NCBI RefSeq assembly: GCF_030812475.1 | Contig: NZ_JAUSSR010000003.1 | Location: 62,001 to 126,000, forward strand | DNA: 64,000 nucleotides | Direction: 5' to 3' | Origin: Pseudomonas lini | GTDB taxonomy: Bacteria > Pseudomonadota > Gammaproteobacteria > Pseudomonadales > Pseudomonadaceae | Translations under genes and position numbers: made by a program | Notes under the pieces: generated by a model | What the model was told of the DNA's origin: nothing | Seen by the model: only the letters and a program-made list of their open reading frames with translations | Databases searched by the model: none | Shown: positions 45,392-54,468 of the stretch, one piece after another | How the letters are laid out: each line of letters starts with the position of its first letter | Numbering within the stretch: the first letter of the stretch is position 1

Positions 45392-46822
45392 TCAACCCTG
45401 GTTTTTCAGTAGTTGGCCGAGGGTCGCCAGTGCTTCATCGATCCGCGGCGAATACGGCGCGCCACAACCAATGCGTACAAAATGATCGAAGCGTCCGGTA
45501 TTGGAAAAGATATCCCCAGGTGAAATCTGGATGCCAGCCTTCAACGCTTCATGGAAAAGCGTCAGGGACGAGTGGTGGCGAGGCAGTTCCACCCACAGCA
45601 ACGTCCCGCCCCGGGGGCTGGTGACGCAGGTGCCTGGTGGAAAGTAACGGCCGATCGCCGTGCTCATCTGCTGACGTTGTTGCGTCAGGATTTTCCTCAA
45701 TCGGCGCAGGTAACGTTCGTAGGACGGGGTCTTCATGAACGCACTGACCGCCAGTTGCGACAGCGCTTCGCAACCGCGGGACTGGGTGTGCTTGAGCATT
45801 TCCACGCGGTCGTGCCATTTGCCCGCACTGATCCAGCCCAGGCGCATGCCCGGTGCCAGGGTTTTGTTCAGTGACGCGCAATAGATTACGTTGTCGGTAC
45901 GGTCCCAGTGTTTGAGCGTGGACAACGGCTGCTCGGTGTCCACCAGGTCGCCATAGGTGTCGTCTTCGATCAGCACCGTATTGTGCTCTGCACACAGTTG
46001 CACCAATCGCGCCTTATTGGCGTCGGGCATGATGGCGCCCAACGGATTTTGCAGGTTGGGCGTGACGATCAGCGCCTGTATTCGCTCGGCACCTTGCAAG
46101 AGTTGTTCGAGGGCCAGCAGATTGATCCCCGCATGCGCCGTCGCCGGGACCTCCATCACTCGCAGGTTCAAGCTTTCGAGAATTTGCAACAGGCCGTAAA
46201 AGGTCGGCGATTCCACGGCCACGGTGTCGCCGGGTCGGGTCACGGCGCGCAAGGCCAGGTTGATCGCCTCGGTCGCACCGTTGGTGATGACAATTTGCTC
46301 GGCGGGCAGGTTGGTCTTGGCGGTCAGCGCGCGCCGGGCAAGGATGTTACGCAATGCGTTATGACCGCAGGTCGGCCGAGCCGCGTCGAGCAAATGCTGA
46401 TCCTGGCGCAGCGCCTTGAGCATATGGTCCTGCAACGTCTTTAGCGGATAGAGTTCCGGCGCGCAGTAGGCACTGGCGAAATTGACCTTGATCGTCGCAC
46501 GCTGGCTGGCCCTGAGTACCCACGACACCTTTTCGTGAATGCCGACATACACATCGCTGTCGACGGGCGGGGGAGGGTTGATGGCGCTCGGTTTGGGCAA
46601 GTCTTCAGTTTGGCGAATGTAGTTGCCGGAACGCGGACGGGCTTCCAGCACGCCGCAGTCCTCCAGTTCCCGGCAGACCTGAACCGCGGTCGACAGGCTG
46701 ACGGCGTGTTTTTCCATCATCAGCCGAATGGAGGGGAACCGTTCTCCCGCTTTCAAGGTGCCGCTGCGGATCGCATCGAGGTAGTGGTTGGCTAACTGAC
46801 GGTACAAGGGGGGCGTGTGCAT
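45392..46822 (-). CDS. Second MocR-type regulator (GntR plus aminotransferase domain)
   Basis: A 476-residue GntR-aminotransferase fusion. The winged helix is at the N-terminus (PLYRQLANHYLDAIRSGTLKAG; then RPRSGNYI) and the PLP lysine is in SLNKTLAPGMR. ATG 46822 with GAGG five bases upstream is preferred over a TTG at 46903. It converges with the second operon. It is clearly diverged from the other MocR at 34.4 kb, so not a recent duplication. It may control the second operon through the TTTCTGTATC repeats, or an unrelated target such as an exporter elsewhere. Confidence 0.9.
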   Translation of the reverse strand: MHTPPLYRQLANHYLDAIRSGTLKAGERFPSIRLMMEKHAVSLSTAVQVCRELEDCGVLEARPRSGNYIRQTEDLPKPSAINPPPPVDSDVYVGIHEKVSWVLRASQRATIKVNFASAYCAPELYPLKTLQDHMLKALRQDQHLLDAARPTCGHNALRNILARRALTAKTNLPAEQIVITNGATEAINLALRAVTRPGDTVAVESPTFYGLLQILESLNLRVMEVPATAHAGINLLALEQLLQGAERIQALIVTPNLQNPLGAIMPDANKARLVQLCAEHNTVLIEDDTYGDLVDTEQPLSTLKHWDRTDNVIYCASLNKTLAPGMRLGWISAGKWHDRVEMLKHTQSRGCEALSQLAVSAFMKTPSYERYLRRLRKILTQQRQQMSTAIGRYFPPGTCVTSPRGGTLLWVELPRHHSSLTLFHEALKAGIQISPGDIFSNTGRFDHFVRIGCGAPYSPRIDEALATLGQLLKNQG

Positions 46823-46972
46823 GATGACCTCAGCAATCGCACCACTGAAGTCTTGGGCTGGAAAGTGAGTTGAGCTCCCCGCAGGCGGACCCGTGGTGTT
46901 CAAGGGTTAAGGGAAGTGTTTTTCTGGTGTCGATACTGAGAGAGTAATCGTGCTTTTGCTGGAGTCGCGGGC

Positions 46973-47001
46973 AATAAAAAGCCCCGCTCTAGGGCGGGGC
47001 T
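46973..47001 (-). terminator. Rho-independent terminator of the unknown gene at 47 kb
   Basis: On the minus strand AGCCCCGCCC pairs with GCGGGGCT around TAGA and is followed by TTTTTATT. A second GGGCGGGGCTC copy lies just upstream. Confidence 0.88.
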
Positions 47002-47054
47002 CCTGGGCGGGGCTCTTGGCTCGGTGGCGTCTGAAGCGCCGCTGGCAGGGGACG

Positions 47055-47759
47055 TTACTGAGCGGCGATGCTATAGCCATCGAACGCGGTTTGCTGCTGA
47101 AGCGCGGTGATGATGTTTTTACGGTTGACCGCTTGCTCGGCCCCGGCGTTGTCCAGGAAGGTCGCGCTTTCCAGCTCCGCTTCATCGCCTTCGCCGACGA
47201 AGGTCAGGCCCAGGAATTCCAGGGCTTTACGGTCTACGTTCAGACGCGAACGTGGAGTGCGCAGCGGCAGCGTGACGCTCACGCCATCTTTGCTGATGGT
47301 GAACACTTCGGCTTCTTTCTTGGCCCGGGCGGCCTTGCTTTTGCCACTGGTCGGGTTGCTGATGGCCTGGTGAGTCTGGTTCAACACCTTCAGCGCCAGA
47401 CCGTAGACGATTTCCTGAAAGGCCGGATCGTCCTTGAAGCTGGAGAGAATCCGGCTGATCGGGAATTTGCTTGCGAGGTCCTCCAGGGCCGCGATGTCGG
47501 CCGCTTCGGCATCCTTGAGCTGCTTGAGCTCGCCCATCAGTTCGTAGGCGGTGTCGTCGTCGAAACGATCGTGGGCCTGGCGAATCGCGGCACGCAGCTC
47601 GCGGATCTGGTCGCTTTCGCGGGTGGACTGGAACGCGTCCAGGACCATCTCGCTGATGGTCTTGGCCTGGGGTACATGCTGTGAAAGATTGATGGAGTTT
47701 TCGTATTCCGCTTTGGACGACAAGGTGACTACGGATTCAGCGGTGTTGGAATCGGACAT
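47055..47759 (-). CDS. Conserved protein of unknown function
   Basis: A 234-residue soluble, acidic protein without signal peptide or membrane helices. The N-terminal 110 residues are predicted helical and charged (IRELRAAIRQAHDRFDDDTA; ELMGELKQLKDAEAADIAAL). A Lys/Arg/Ala-rich linker (SGKSKAARAKKEAE) leads to a small beta-containing C-terminal domain (VFTISKDGVSVTLPLR). This linker layout recalls nucleoid or DNA-binding proteins, but no known family could be assigned. Single gene with its own terminator. Confidence 0.75.
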   Translation of the reverse strand: MSDSNTAESVVTLSSKAEYENSINLSQHVPQAKTISEMVLDAFQSTRESDQIRELRAAIRQAHDRFDDDTAYELMGELKQLKDAEAADIAALEDLASKFPISRILSSFKDDPAFQEIVYGLALKVLNQTHQAISNPTSGKSKAARAKKEAEVFTISKDGVSVTLPLRTPRSRLNVDRKALEFLGLTFVGEGDEAELESATFLDNAGAEQAVNRKNIITALQQQTAFDGYSIAAQ

Positions 47760-47850
47760 TGAAATTTCACTACTTCTTTTAACTTGGGTTGAGGCGAGAA
47801 AGCACGGGGCCTTTTCAGGCCGCCTAATCTATTGGACCTGCGCTGCGTTG

Positions 47851-49371
47851 TCACGGTTTCCCCATGGAATTGAGATTCAGCGAACGAACCGCCCATTGCT
47901 CGGCGGTTTGCTCGTCGATCGGCAACGAAAAACGAAAGCTCGCGCCGCGTCCGGGAATATCGATCAGCTGGATCTCGCCACCGTGCAACTGCAGGATCCG
48001 ATGGACGATGCGCAGCCCCAGCCCGCCATCGCGCCGCGCGCCGCCGATGTTGAACGGGCGCAGGAACAGGCCTTCGCGCAGTTCCGGCGCAATGCCGGGC
48101 CCGGTGTCGCTGACGGTGACTTCGACAAAAGCCCCCCGGGGACGCAGGCTGAGTTCTATTTCTCCACCTTGTGGGGTATGGCGCAACGCATTGTCGAACA
48201 GGTTGGTCAGCACTCGTTCGATCAAGCCAAGGTCGGCGCAGGCGGCCGAAACATTGGCGGCGAAGCTGGCTTTCAGTTCGACCTGGCGCGCCTCGGCCGT
48301 CAGTTCGAATTTCTGAAAGATGTCCTGCACCAGGTCGGTCAGGGAGAAGCGCTCCAGCACCGGTTGCACGAAACCGTGTTCCAGGCGCACCAGTTCCAGC
48401 AGCGATTGCGCCAGGCCACCGACCTTGCGGCTTTGATCCAGGGCGATGCCCAGGTAGCGGCGACGGTCGGCGGGGGACAAGGTGGCATCCTTGATCGATA
48501 ACGTTTCCAGATAGCCGTGGAGCGACGCTAAAGGCGTGCGCAAGTCATGGGAGATATTCGCCACCATTTCGCGGCGCTCCTGATCCTGGCGGGTCAGCGA
48601 GCGCCATTGTTCGCCGAGACGCGCCTGCATCTGCCGGAAGGCGGCGTCGAGAACCGCGATCTCATCGTGACTGGCAGCTTTTTCGACCGGGGCGCGCACG
48701 GAGGGTGTGACCGGGACGCCGTCGATGTCGAACCGGCTGACGGTTTCGGTCAAACGTCGCAAGGGGCGGGTGATCAGGGCGAACGCCGTGAGGCCGGCGA
48801 TCAGACACAACAGCGCAACCAGTGCGATGGACAACAACGCGGTATCAAGTGCGGCGCTGGTGGCGCCGCGTTCGGCGAGGCGGTCGCGCTCTTCGCCGAG
48901 CAGCACGACATACAGGTAGCCCGCCGGTTTGCCGTTGACCTGCAACGGCGCGGCACTGAACACCTTGCGGCCGTCGGCGCTGCGCGGATCATCGCCGAGA
49001 ATCGGCAGCGCATCACCGTTGAGCAGGCGCTGGATCGGCGCCAGGTCAAGCCGCTGGCGGCGTATCCGCCCCGCGGGGGCCGCGCTGCCGACAATCGCGC
49101 CTTCGGTGTCCAGCAGATAGACCTCGACGCTGGGGTTGACTTGCATCAGCTTGCTGAACAGTTCGTGCACGGCATCGGGCATCAGGCCATTGGCATCCAT
49201 CAGCACCGTGTCGTGGGCAATATGCTGCGCCAGATTGCGCGACAGCCCTTGCACCACCTCCAGTTCATGCATCTGGCTGGCGCGCACCTGCATCCACGCC
49301 GAGGTCGCGCAGCACACCAGCAACAGCACGGCGAAGACCAGGGACAGGCGTTGCGTCAGGGTCAGCCTCAT
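47851..49371 (-). CDS. Sensor histidine kinase
   Basis: A 506-residue membrane sensor. Two membrane helices (about residues 9-29 and 180-200) bracket a periplasmic sensing domain, followed by HAMP, a HisKA domain with NISHDLRTPLASLHGYLETL, and an ATPase domain with DTGPGIAPELREGLF and GGLGLRIVHRI. ATG 49371 overlaps the upstream regulator's reading frame end, so kinase and regulator are coupled. Signal unknown; next to exported methionine sulfoxide reductases, oxidative damage in the envelope is a possible cue. Confidence 0.93.
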   Translation of the reverse strand: MRLTLTQRLSLVFAVLLLVCCATSAWMQVRASQMHELEVVQGLSRNLAQHIAHDTVLMDANGLMPDAVHELFSKLMQVNPSVEVYLLDTEGAIVGSAAPAGRIRRQRLDLAPIQRLLNGDALPILGDDPRSADGRKVFSAAPLQVNGKPAGYLYVVLLGEERDRLAERGATSAALDTALLSIALVALLCLIAGLTAFALITRPLRRLTETVSRFDIDGVPVTPSVRAPVEKAASHDEIAVLDAAFRQMQARLGEQWRSLTRQDQERREMVANISHDLRTPLASLHGYLETLSIKDATLSPADRRRYLGIALDQSRKVGGLAQSLLELVRLEHGFVQPVLERFSLTDLVQDIFQKFELTAEARQVELKASFAANVSAACADLGLIERVLTNLFDNALRHTPQGGEIELSLRPRGAFVEVTVSDTGPGIAPELREGLFLRPFNIGGARRDGGLGLRIVHRILQLHGGEIQLIDIPGRGASFRFSLPIDEQTAEQWAVRSLNLNSMGKP

Positions 49372-49375
49372 GGGC

Positions 49376-50086
49376 CTATTGCTCCTTCGTCGCGAACTTG
49401 TAACCACGACCCCACACCGTGAGGATCAGGCTGCGCTGTGGCGAAACAGCCTCGATTTTCGCCCGCAGGCGGTTGATGTGCGTGTTGACCGTATGCTCGT
49501 AGCCTTCGTGGCTGTACCCCCACACGGCATTGAGCAGATCCATGCGCGAGAATACTTTGCCGGGCTGGCGGGCGAAGAAATACAACAGGTCGAACTCCCG
49601 GGGCGTGAGATCGAGGCGGTGGCCGTCAAGGGACACGTCGCGGGTGATCGGGTCGATGGCGAGGCCGTCCATGATCAGGCTGCCGGCGTCCATCTTCAGG
49701 TTGCGGGCCATGGCGTCGACCCGTCGCAACAGTGCCTTGACCCGGGCGACCAGCTCCAGAATGGAAAAGGGTTTGGCCAGGTAGTCGTCGGCCCCCAGTT
49801 CGAGCCCGAGAATCCGGTGGACCTCGCTGGAGCGCGCACTGGTAATGATGATCGGCGTGTAGCGGGCCATGGCGCGGGCGCGGCGGCAGATTTCCAGGCC
49901 GTCGACACCGGGCAGCATCAGGTCGAGGATCAGTGCGTCCCAGCTTCCTTGCTGCAGCAGGCGCATGGCTTCGTTGCCGTCGGCGCAGTGCACCACCTCG
50001 AACTGCTCATCACGCAGATGCAGACAGATCAGGTCGGCGATAGGCAGGTCGTCCTCGACCACGAGGACGCGTTTGGTCGGTTCCAT
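49376..50086 (-). CDS. OmpR-family response regulator
   Basis: A 236-residue regulator with a receiver domain (VVEDDLPIADLICLHLRD, phospho-acceptor Asp in ALILDLMLPGVDGLEIC) and a winged-helix DNA-binding domain (LTPREFDLLYFFARQPGKVF; GYEHTVNTHINRLRAKIE). ATG 50086 is chosen with AAGGA about ten bases upstream; a TTG at 50095 is less likely. Divergent from msrB across 151 bases, which may contain its target site. Confidence 0.94.
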   Translation of the reverse strand: MEPTKRVLVVEDDLPIADLICLHLRDEQFEVVHCADGNEAMRLLQQGSWDALILDLMLPGVDGLEICRRARAMARYTPIIITSARSSEVHRILGLELGADDYLAKPFSILELVARVKALLRRVDAMARNLKMDAGSLIMDGLAIDPITRDVSLDGHRLDLTPREFDLLYFFARQPGKVFSRMDLLNAVWGYSHEGYEHTVNTHINRLRAKIEAVSPQRSLILTVWGRGYKFATKEQ

Positions 50087-50237
50087 CAAACTCAATCCTT
50101 CGGCGCGATGAGTGCATTGTGCGGGTTTTCTTCAGGCGCAGTTATCACGAATTGTTTAACTCTCCGTGAGGGTTTGGCGATCAAACCAGGCTTACGCTGT
50201 GTTCCATGTCAGGCACCTCAATTAATCGGAGAAGACC

Positions 50238-50756
50238 ATGTTGTCACGACGGCGATTTCTTGGAACGTGCGGCGGGCTGGGGGCAGCAGCCCTGGTGATC
50301 GGTGCATTGCCCAAATTTGCCGCAAGTTCGGCAGTCATCAGTGATGCCAGCGCGGCGCAGGTGTTCGAGGTGGTCCACAGCGAGAGCGAATGGCGCGCCA
50401 TGCTCAGCGCCGAGCAGTACGAAATCCTGCGCGAGGAAGGCACTGAACGGGCTTACAGCAGCCCGCTGAACAACGAGCACCGTGACGGCATTTTTGCTTG
50501 CGCCGGCTGCGATCTGCCGCTGTTCTCCTCCGCGACCAAGTTCGACAGCCGCACGGGGTGGCCGAGCTTCTGGGCGCCGCTGGACAAAGCTGTTGCCACC
50601 CGGCAGGACCGCTCCTACGGCGTGCTGCGCGAAGAGGTTCACTGTCGACGCTGCGGCGGTCATCTGGGCCATGTCTTCGATGACGGGCCCAAGCCTACCG
50701 GCCTGCGTTACTGCATGAACGGTCTGGCGCTGACGTTCAAGCCAATTGTGGCCTGA
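50238..50756 (+). CDS. msrB: Exported peptide-methionine (R)-S-oxide reductase MsrB
   Basis: A 172-residue MsrB with a twin-arginine type N-terminus (MLSRRRFLGTCGGLGAAALV), so probably exported by Tat to the periplasm. The zinc cysteines are C88/C91 (ACAGC) and C136/C139 (CRRC); the catalytic cysteine is C159 in RYCMNGLAL. Most MsrB enzymes are cytosolic and shorter (about 130-145 residues), so the export signal is the notable feature. Followed by msrA 54 bases later. Confidence 0.93.
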   Translation: MLSRRRFLGTCGGLGAAALVIGALPKFAASSAVISDASAAQVFEVVHSESEWRAMLSAEQYEILREEGTERAYSSPLNNEHRDGIFACAGCDLPLFSSATKFDSRTGWPSFWAPLDKAVATRQDRSYGVLREEVHCRRCGGHLGHVFDDGPKPTGLRYCMNGLALTFKPIVA

Positions 50757-50810
50757 GCCTTTCTCAACCGCCTGCACAGCATGCCTTCCATTCATCCAGG
50801 AGTCAGCCTC

Positions 50811-51515
50811 ATGAACATCTTCTTTACCTGGCGTCGCGCCCTGTTGGGGCTGGCCGCCGCCGGCGTCATGGGTCAGTGCGCGGCGTTCTCTTTCGGCGCC
50901 GAAGAGGCGGTGATCATTGCGCCTCCGGCCCTGGACGAAACCACCCAGGCCCATGACGAAATCGCGGTCTTTGCGGGCGGTTGTTTCTGGGGCGTCCAGG
51001 GTGTGTTCCAGCATGTCAAAGGCGTGAAACGGGCCGTCTCCGGCTACGCTGGCGGTGAAGCCGACACGGCCCGATATGAGCGGGTCGGCGAAGGCGATAC
51101 CGGCCATGCGGAGTCCGTCGAAGTGACCTTCGATCCGACCCGGGTCAGTTATGGCACCTTGCTGCAGATTTACTTCTCGGTGGCCCACAACCCGACCGAA
51201 CTCAATCGTCAGGGGCCTGACACCGGACCCCAGTACCGATCGGCGATTTTCCCGCAAAGCAACGAGCAGCAGCAGGTGGCTCAGGCTTACATCGCCCAGC
51301 TCGACGCCGCCGGTTCTTTCAAAAAACCTATTGTGACCCGGCTTGAAAGCTACAACGGTTTCTTCCCGGCCGAAGAGGAGCATCAAGACTTTCTGACCGA
51401 ACACCCGACCTATCCCTACATCGTGATCAACGACCTGCCGAAGGTGGCGCAGTTGAAGCGGCTGTATCCGGATCGGTATCAGGAACAACCGGTGTTGGTG
51501 AAGGCGGGGCCATGA
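50811..51515 (+). CDS. msrA: Exported peptide-methionine (S)-S-oxide reductase MsrA
   Basis: A 234-residue MsrA with an N-terminal signal-like segment (FTWRRALLGLAAAGVMGQCAAF). The catalytic cysteine is C58 in FAGGCFWG; substrate residues appear in GDTGHAESVEV and GPQYRSAIF. ATG 50811 with AGGAG eight bases upstream is preferred to a more distant in-frame start at 50781. With msrB it repairs both diastereomers of oxidised methionine, here apparently in the envelope. Electron supply is not encoded nearby. Confidence 0.93.
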   Translation: MNIFFTWRRALLGLAAAGVMGQCAAFSFGAEEAVIIAPPALDETTQAHDEIAVFAGGCFWGVQGVFQHVKGVKRAVSGYAGGEADTARYERVGEGDTGHAESVEVTFDPTRVSYGTLLQIYFSVAHNPTELNRQGPDTGPQYRSAIFPQSNEQQQVAQAYIAQLDAAGSFKKPIVTRLESYNGFFPAEEEHQDFLTEHPTYPYIVINDLPKVAQLKRLYPDRYQEQPVLVKAGP

Positions 51516-51533
51516 GTCGACAGAGCAAGGCGC

Positions 51534-52466
51534 TCAGGGTTCAAGGCAAGTCGGGCACGGCGAGTGCTTGCCCCATCGCTGCATGGCGAAGTCGACAAAA
51601 CTGCGCAATTTCGGCAAACGGTAGCGATCCTGGGCATACATCAGGCTCATCGGCCGGCTCGGTGGCAGGTAATCCGGCATCACGGCCAGCAACTTTCCAT
51701 CCTTGAGGTCCTGTTCCACCAACGCATCGGGCAGCAGCACGATACCCATGCCGGTGCGTGCCGCTTGATGCAAACCGGCGGAGCTGTTGATCAGCATGGG
51801 TCCACTCACCGCCACAGCGACTTCGCCTTCGGGCCCGATGAGCCGCCACACCTTTTCCACCGAGTGCCAGTCATCTCCGGCCGGGTAGGCGAAGGACAGG
51901 CAGTCGTGGTGTTGCAGGTCTTCAGGTGTTTGCGGATTGCCTCGTCGGGCCAGGTAGTGCGGTGAGGCGCACATGGTCAGGGGGTAGGCGACCAGAGGAC
52001 GGGAGATCAGGTTGGTCTGTTCCATGTGACCCAGGCGAAAGGCCACGTCGAACCCGTTTTCGAGCAGGTCCGGACGCCGGTTGGTGAGGACCACGTCCAG
52101 TTTGACCCGTGGACACAGCAAGGTGAATTCGCTCAGGGCCGGCGCCAGTTTCTCGCTGCCGAATGTCAGCGGCGCGGTGATGCGCAAGGTACCGCTCGGC
52201 TCGTCGAGTGCCTGCTCGGCCAGACGCTCGGAGTCGGCCACCAGCCCCAATACCTCGAGGCAACGTTGATAGTACGCCGTGCCGAACTCCGTCAGACGCT
52301 GGCGCCGGGTCGTACGGTTGAGCAAACGCACACCCAGGCGCTGCTCCAGTGCACGCAAATGATTGCCGACCATGGTCGTGGACATTTCACACTGCGCAGC
52401 GGCGCCGGTCATGCTGCCGGCTTCCACCACCTTGACGTAGACGGTCATTGCCTGGAACAAATCCAT
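51534..52466 (-). CDS. LysR-family transcriptional regulator
   Basis: A 310-residue LysR regulator: winged-helix N-terminus (MDLFQAMTVYVKVVEAGSMTGAAAQCEMS, then RTTRRQRLTEFG) and a periplasmic-binding-like effector domain. ATG 52466 is selected as LysR proteins start at MDLFQAM; the longer frame to 52514 lacks family similarity. Divergent from the aminotransferase gene, 102 bases away, and therefore its likely regulator. Confidence 0.92.
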   Translation of the reverse strand: MDLFQAMTVYVKVVEAGSMTGAAAQCEMSTTMVGNHLRALEQRLGVRLLNRTTRRQRLTEFGTAYYQRCLEVLGLVADSERLAEQALDEPSGTLRITAPLTFGSEKLAPALSEFTLLCPRVKLDVVLTNRRPDLLENGFDVAFRLGHMEQTNLISRPLVAYPLTMCASPHYLARRGNPQTPEDLQHHDCLSFAYPAGDDWHSVEKVWRLIGPEGEVAVAVSGPMLINSSAGLHQAARTGMGIVLLPDALVEQDLKDGKLLAVMPDYLPPSRPMSLMYAQDRYRLPKLRSFVDFAMQRWGKHSPCPTCLEP

Positions 52467-52568
52467 TATCAAGCCCAGCTTTAAAATGATTGAAGTTTGG
52501 CAGTGTTTATCCAATTCAGGTGGCTAACCATACTGGAAAAACACCGACTAGTGATGGAGCCTGATGTC

Positions 52569-53744
52569 ATGACCGCCGCCTGCCTGATGAGCACTTACCA
52601 ACCCCTGGCCCTGAGTTTCAGCAAGGGCCTGGGCACCCGCCTGTGGGATCAGGCCGGTCGTGAATACCTCGACGCGGTGGCGGGCGTGGCGGTGACCAAT
52701 GTCGGTCACTCCCACCCCAAAATCGTCGGCGCCATCAGCGAGCAGGCCGGCCTGCTGTTGCACACCTCCAACCTGTACAGCATCGACTGGCAACAGCGCC
52801 TGGCCCGGCGACTGACGCAGTTGGCGGGCATGGATCGGGCCTTCTTCAATAACTCGGGGGCCGAAGCCAACGAGACTGCATTGAAACTGGCGCGGCTATA
52901 CGGCTGGCACAAAGGCATCGAGCAACCGCTGGTGGTGGTGATGGAGAATGCTTTCCACGGCCGCACGCTGGGCACCTTGTCCGCCAGCGACGGCCCCGCC
53001 GTGCGCCTGGGCTTCAATCAGCTGCCGGGAGATTTCATCAAAGTGCCGTTTGGCGACCTGAAAGCGCTGGACAAGGTGCAGCAAGCCTATGGGTCGCGCA
53101 TCGTGGCGATCCTCATGGAACCGATCCAGGGCGAGAGCGGGGTGCAACTGGCCCCGCCCGGTTACCTCAAGGCCGTACGCGAACTGTGCGACCGGCGCGC
53201 CTGGCTGCTGATGCTCGACGAGATCCAGACCGGCATCGGCCGCACCGGTCAGTGGTTTGCGTTCCAGCACGAAGGCATCGTGCCGGATGTCATGACCTTG
53301 GCCAAAGGCCTTGGCAACGGTATCCCCATCGGCGCTTGCCTGGCCCGGGGCAAAGCCGCCGATCTGTTTACCCCTGGCAGTCACGGCAGCACCTTCGGCG
53401 GCAATCCACTGGCGTGCCGCGTGGGTTGCACCGTGCTGGAAATCGTTGAGGAGCAAAGCTTGTTAGCAAACGCCACACGGCAAGGCGAACGCCTGCTGGA
53501 CAGATTGCGCAGCGAATTGGCGGACGCGCCGAATGTGTTGGCGATTCGCGGCCAGGGCTTGATGATCGGCATCGAACTCAAACAGCCGATCCGCGACCTG
53601 ACGCTGATCGCGGCACGGGATCACGGTTTGCTGATCAATGTGACACGGGGCAAGACCATCCGCCTGCTCCCGCCGCTGACCATAGATGAGGGGGAAGTGG
53701 AGATGATTGTCAGCGGAGTTTGCAGGGCGGTGAAAGCGGTCTGA
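52569..53744 (+). CDS. Acetylornithine/ornithine-type class III aminotransferase
   Basis: A 391-residue class III PLP aminotransferase closest in pattern to ArgD/AruC/AstC. Seen: [47 protein letters not shown], the PLP lysine in [14 protein letters not shown] and [15 protein letters not shown] 52569 has GGAG nine bases upstream; ATG 52554 and 52587 are alternatives. Since it diverges from a LysR gene and is not with arginine genes, it may be a catabolic or inducible paralogue rather than the housekeeping ArgD. Confidence 0.9.
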   Translation: MTAACLMSTYQPLALSFSKGLGTRLWDQAGREYLDAVAGVAVTNVGHSHPKIVGAISEQAGLLLHTSNLYSIDWQQRLARRLTQLAGMDRAFFNNSGAEANETALKLARLYGWHKGIEQPLVVVMENAFHGRTLGTLSASDGPAVRLGFNQLPGDFIKVPFGDLKALDKVQQAYGSRIVAILMEPIQGESGVQLAPPGYLKAVRELCDRRAWLLMLDEIQTGIGRTGQWFAFQHEGIVPDVMTLAKGLGNGIPIGACLARGKAADLFTPGSHGSTFGGNPLACRVGCTVLEIVEEQSLLANATRQGERLLDRLRSELADAPNVLAIRGQGLMIGIELKQPIRDLTLIAARDHGLLINVTRGKTIRLLPPLTIDEGEVEMIVSGVCRAVKAV

Positions 53745-53752
53745 AATATGTT

Positions 53753-54007
53753 TCAGTAGTGATATCTACACATCACGATGCGTATTTCACCGTCCTCGAC
53801 TGCGTAGACCAAGCGATGCTCTGCAGTAATCCGGCGCGACCAGAAGCCGCTCAGGTTGTGCTTGAGCGGTTCAGGTTTTCCAAGCCCGTCGAACGGCTCG
53901 CGCTGAATAGATTTTATCAGCAGGTTGATTCGCTTGAGTCCTGCCTTATCGTTTTGCTGGAACCACAGATAGTCTTCCCAACCTTCTGGGGTGAATTCGA
54001 TATTCAT
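53753..54007 (-). CDS. yoeB: Toxin YoeB
   Basis: An 84-residue ribosome-dependent mRNA interferase of the RelE/YoeB group. Catalytic residues are all kept at the E. coli numbers: E46, R65, H83 and Y84 (ending CRYHY). It overlaps the antitoxin gene by four bases. Its stop lies eight bases from the end of the convergent aminotransferase gene. Should be an active toxin. Confidence 0.95.
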   Translation of the reverse strand: MNIEFTPEGWEDYLWFQQNDKAGLKRINLLIKSIQREPFDGLGKPEPLKHNLSGFWSRRITAEHRLVYAVEDGEIRIVMCRYHY

Positions 54008-54258
54008 TCTTCGATGAGTTGCCTGGCTTTGGTTTTCCCTGCACGCAGGTTGCCGATCGACTTGATCAGGCGCTCAGCATTGGCTGGGGAGCGCAACAGA
54101 TAGGCGGTCTCTTCGAGAGCGTTATATTCCGCCAGAGACATCATCACCACAGGTTCGCCTTTTTGGCGAGTGACCAGCAATGGTGCGCGGTCCTCATTGA
54201 CCCGGTCCATGGTTTCGGCCAGATGAGCCCGGGCGGTGGTGTAATTGATGGTTTGCAT
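54004..54258 (-). CDS. yefM: Antitoxin YefM (Phd/YefM family)
   Basis: An 84-residue antitoxin: an N-terminal DNA-binding region (MQTINYTTARAHLAETMDRV; PVVMMSLAEYNALEETAYLL) and a C-terminal tail that wraps YoeB. ATG 54258 has GAGG eight bases upstream. It neutralises YoeB and represses its own operon. Confidence 0.95.
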   Translation of the reverse strand: MQTINYTTARAHLAETMDRVNEDRAPLLVTRQKGEPVVMMSLAEYNALEETAYLLRSPANAERLIKSIGNLRAGKTKARQLIEE

Positions 54259-54286
54259 GCTGTAGTCCTCACTCAATGCAAAGAAC

Positions 54287-54304
54287 GTACAGAAATAAGT
54301 ACAG
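54287..54304 (-). promoter_or_regulatory. Candidate YefM operator
   Basis: Two GTACAG copies (54287-54292 and 54299-54304), twelve bases apart, lie 29 bases upstream of the yefM start. E. coli YefM binds palindromes with a TGTACA core, so the repeated GTAC fits. Confidence 0.45.
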
Positions 54305-54468
54305 GATGACAAGGCGATACCTACTAATGGTCGATACGCAGACGGTGCATCTACGTTTGTGCTAAGTATCGCCGAAGGTTCCTCAAGACGTTTCCGTGAC
54401 TGATGTAGTCCTGATCCGATTCTCCTGCCATCCTCTTGCATCCAATACCCCCGGGCCACACACCCCTC

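Noticed and set aside
34430..46822. Known Pseudomonas antimetabolite pathways (mangotoxin, fragin, AMB, FVG)
   Set aside because: Those need NRPS modules, MgoA-type or formyl/carbamoyl transferase genes that are absent; the radical aminomutase and class IV aminotransferase do not fit them as I recall the clusters.
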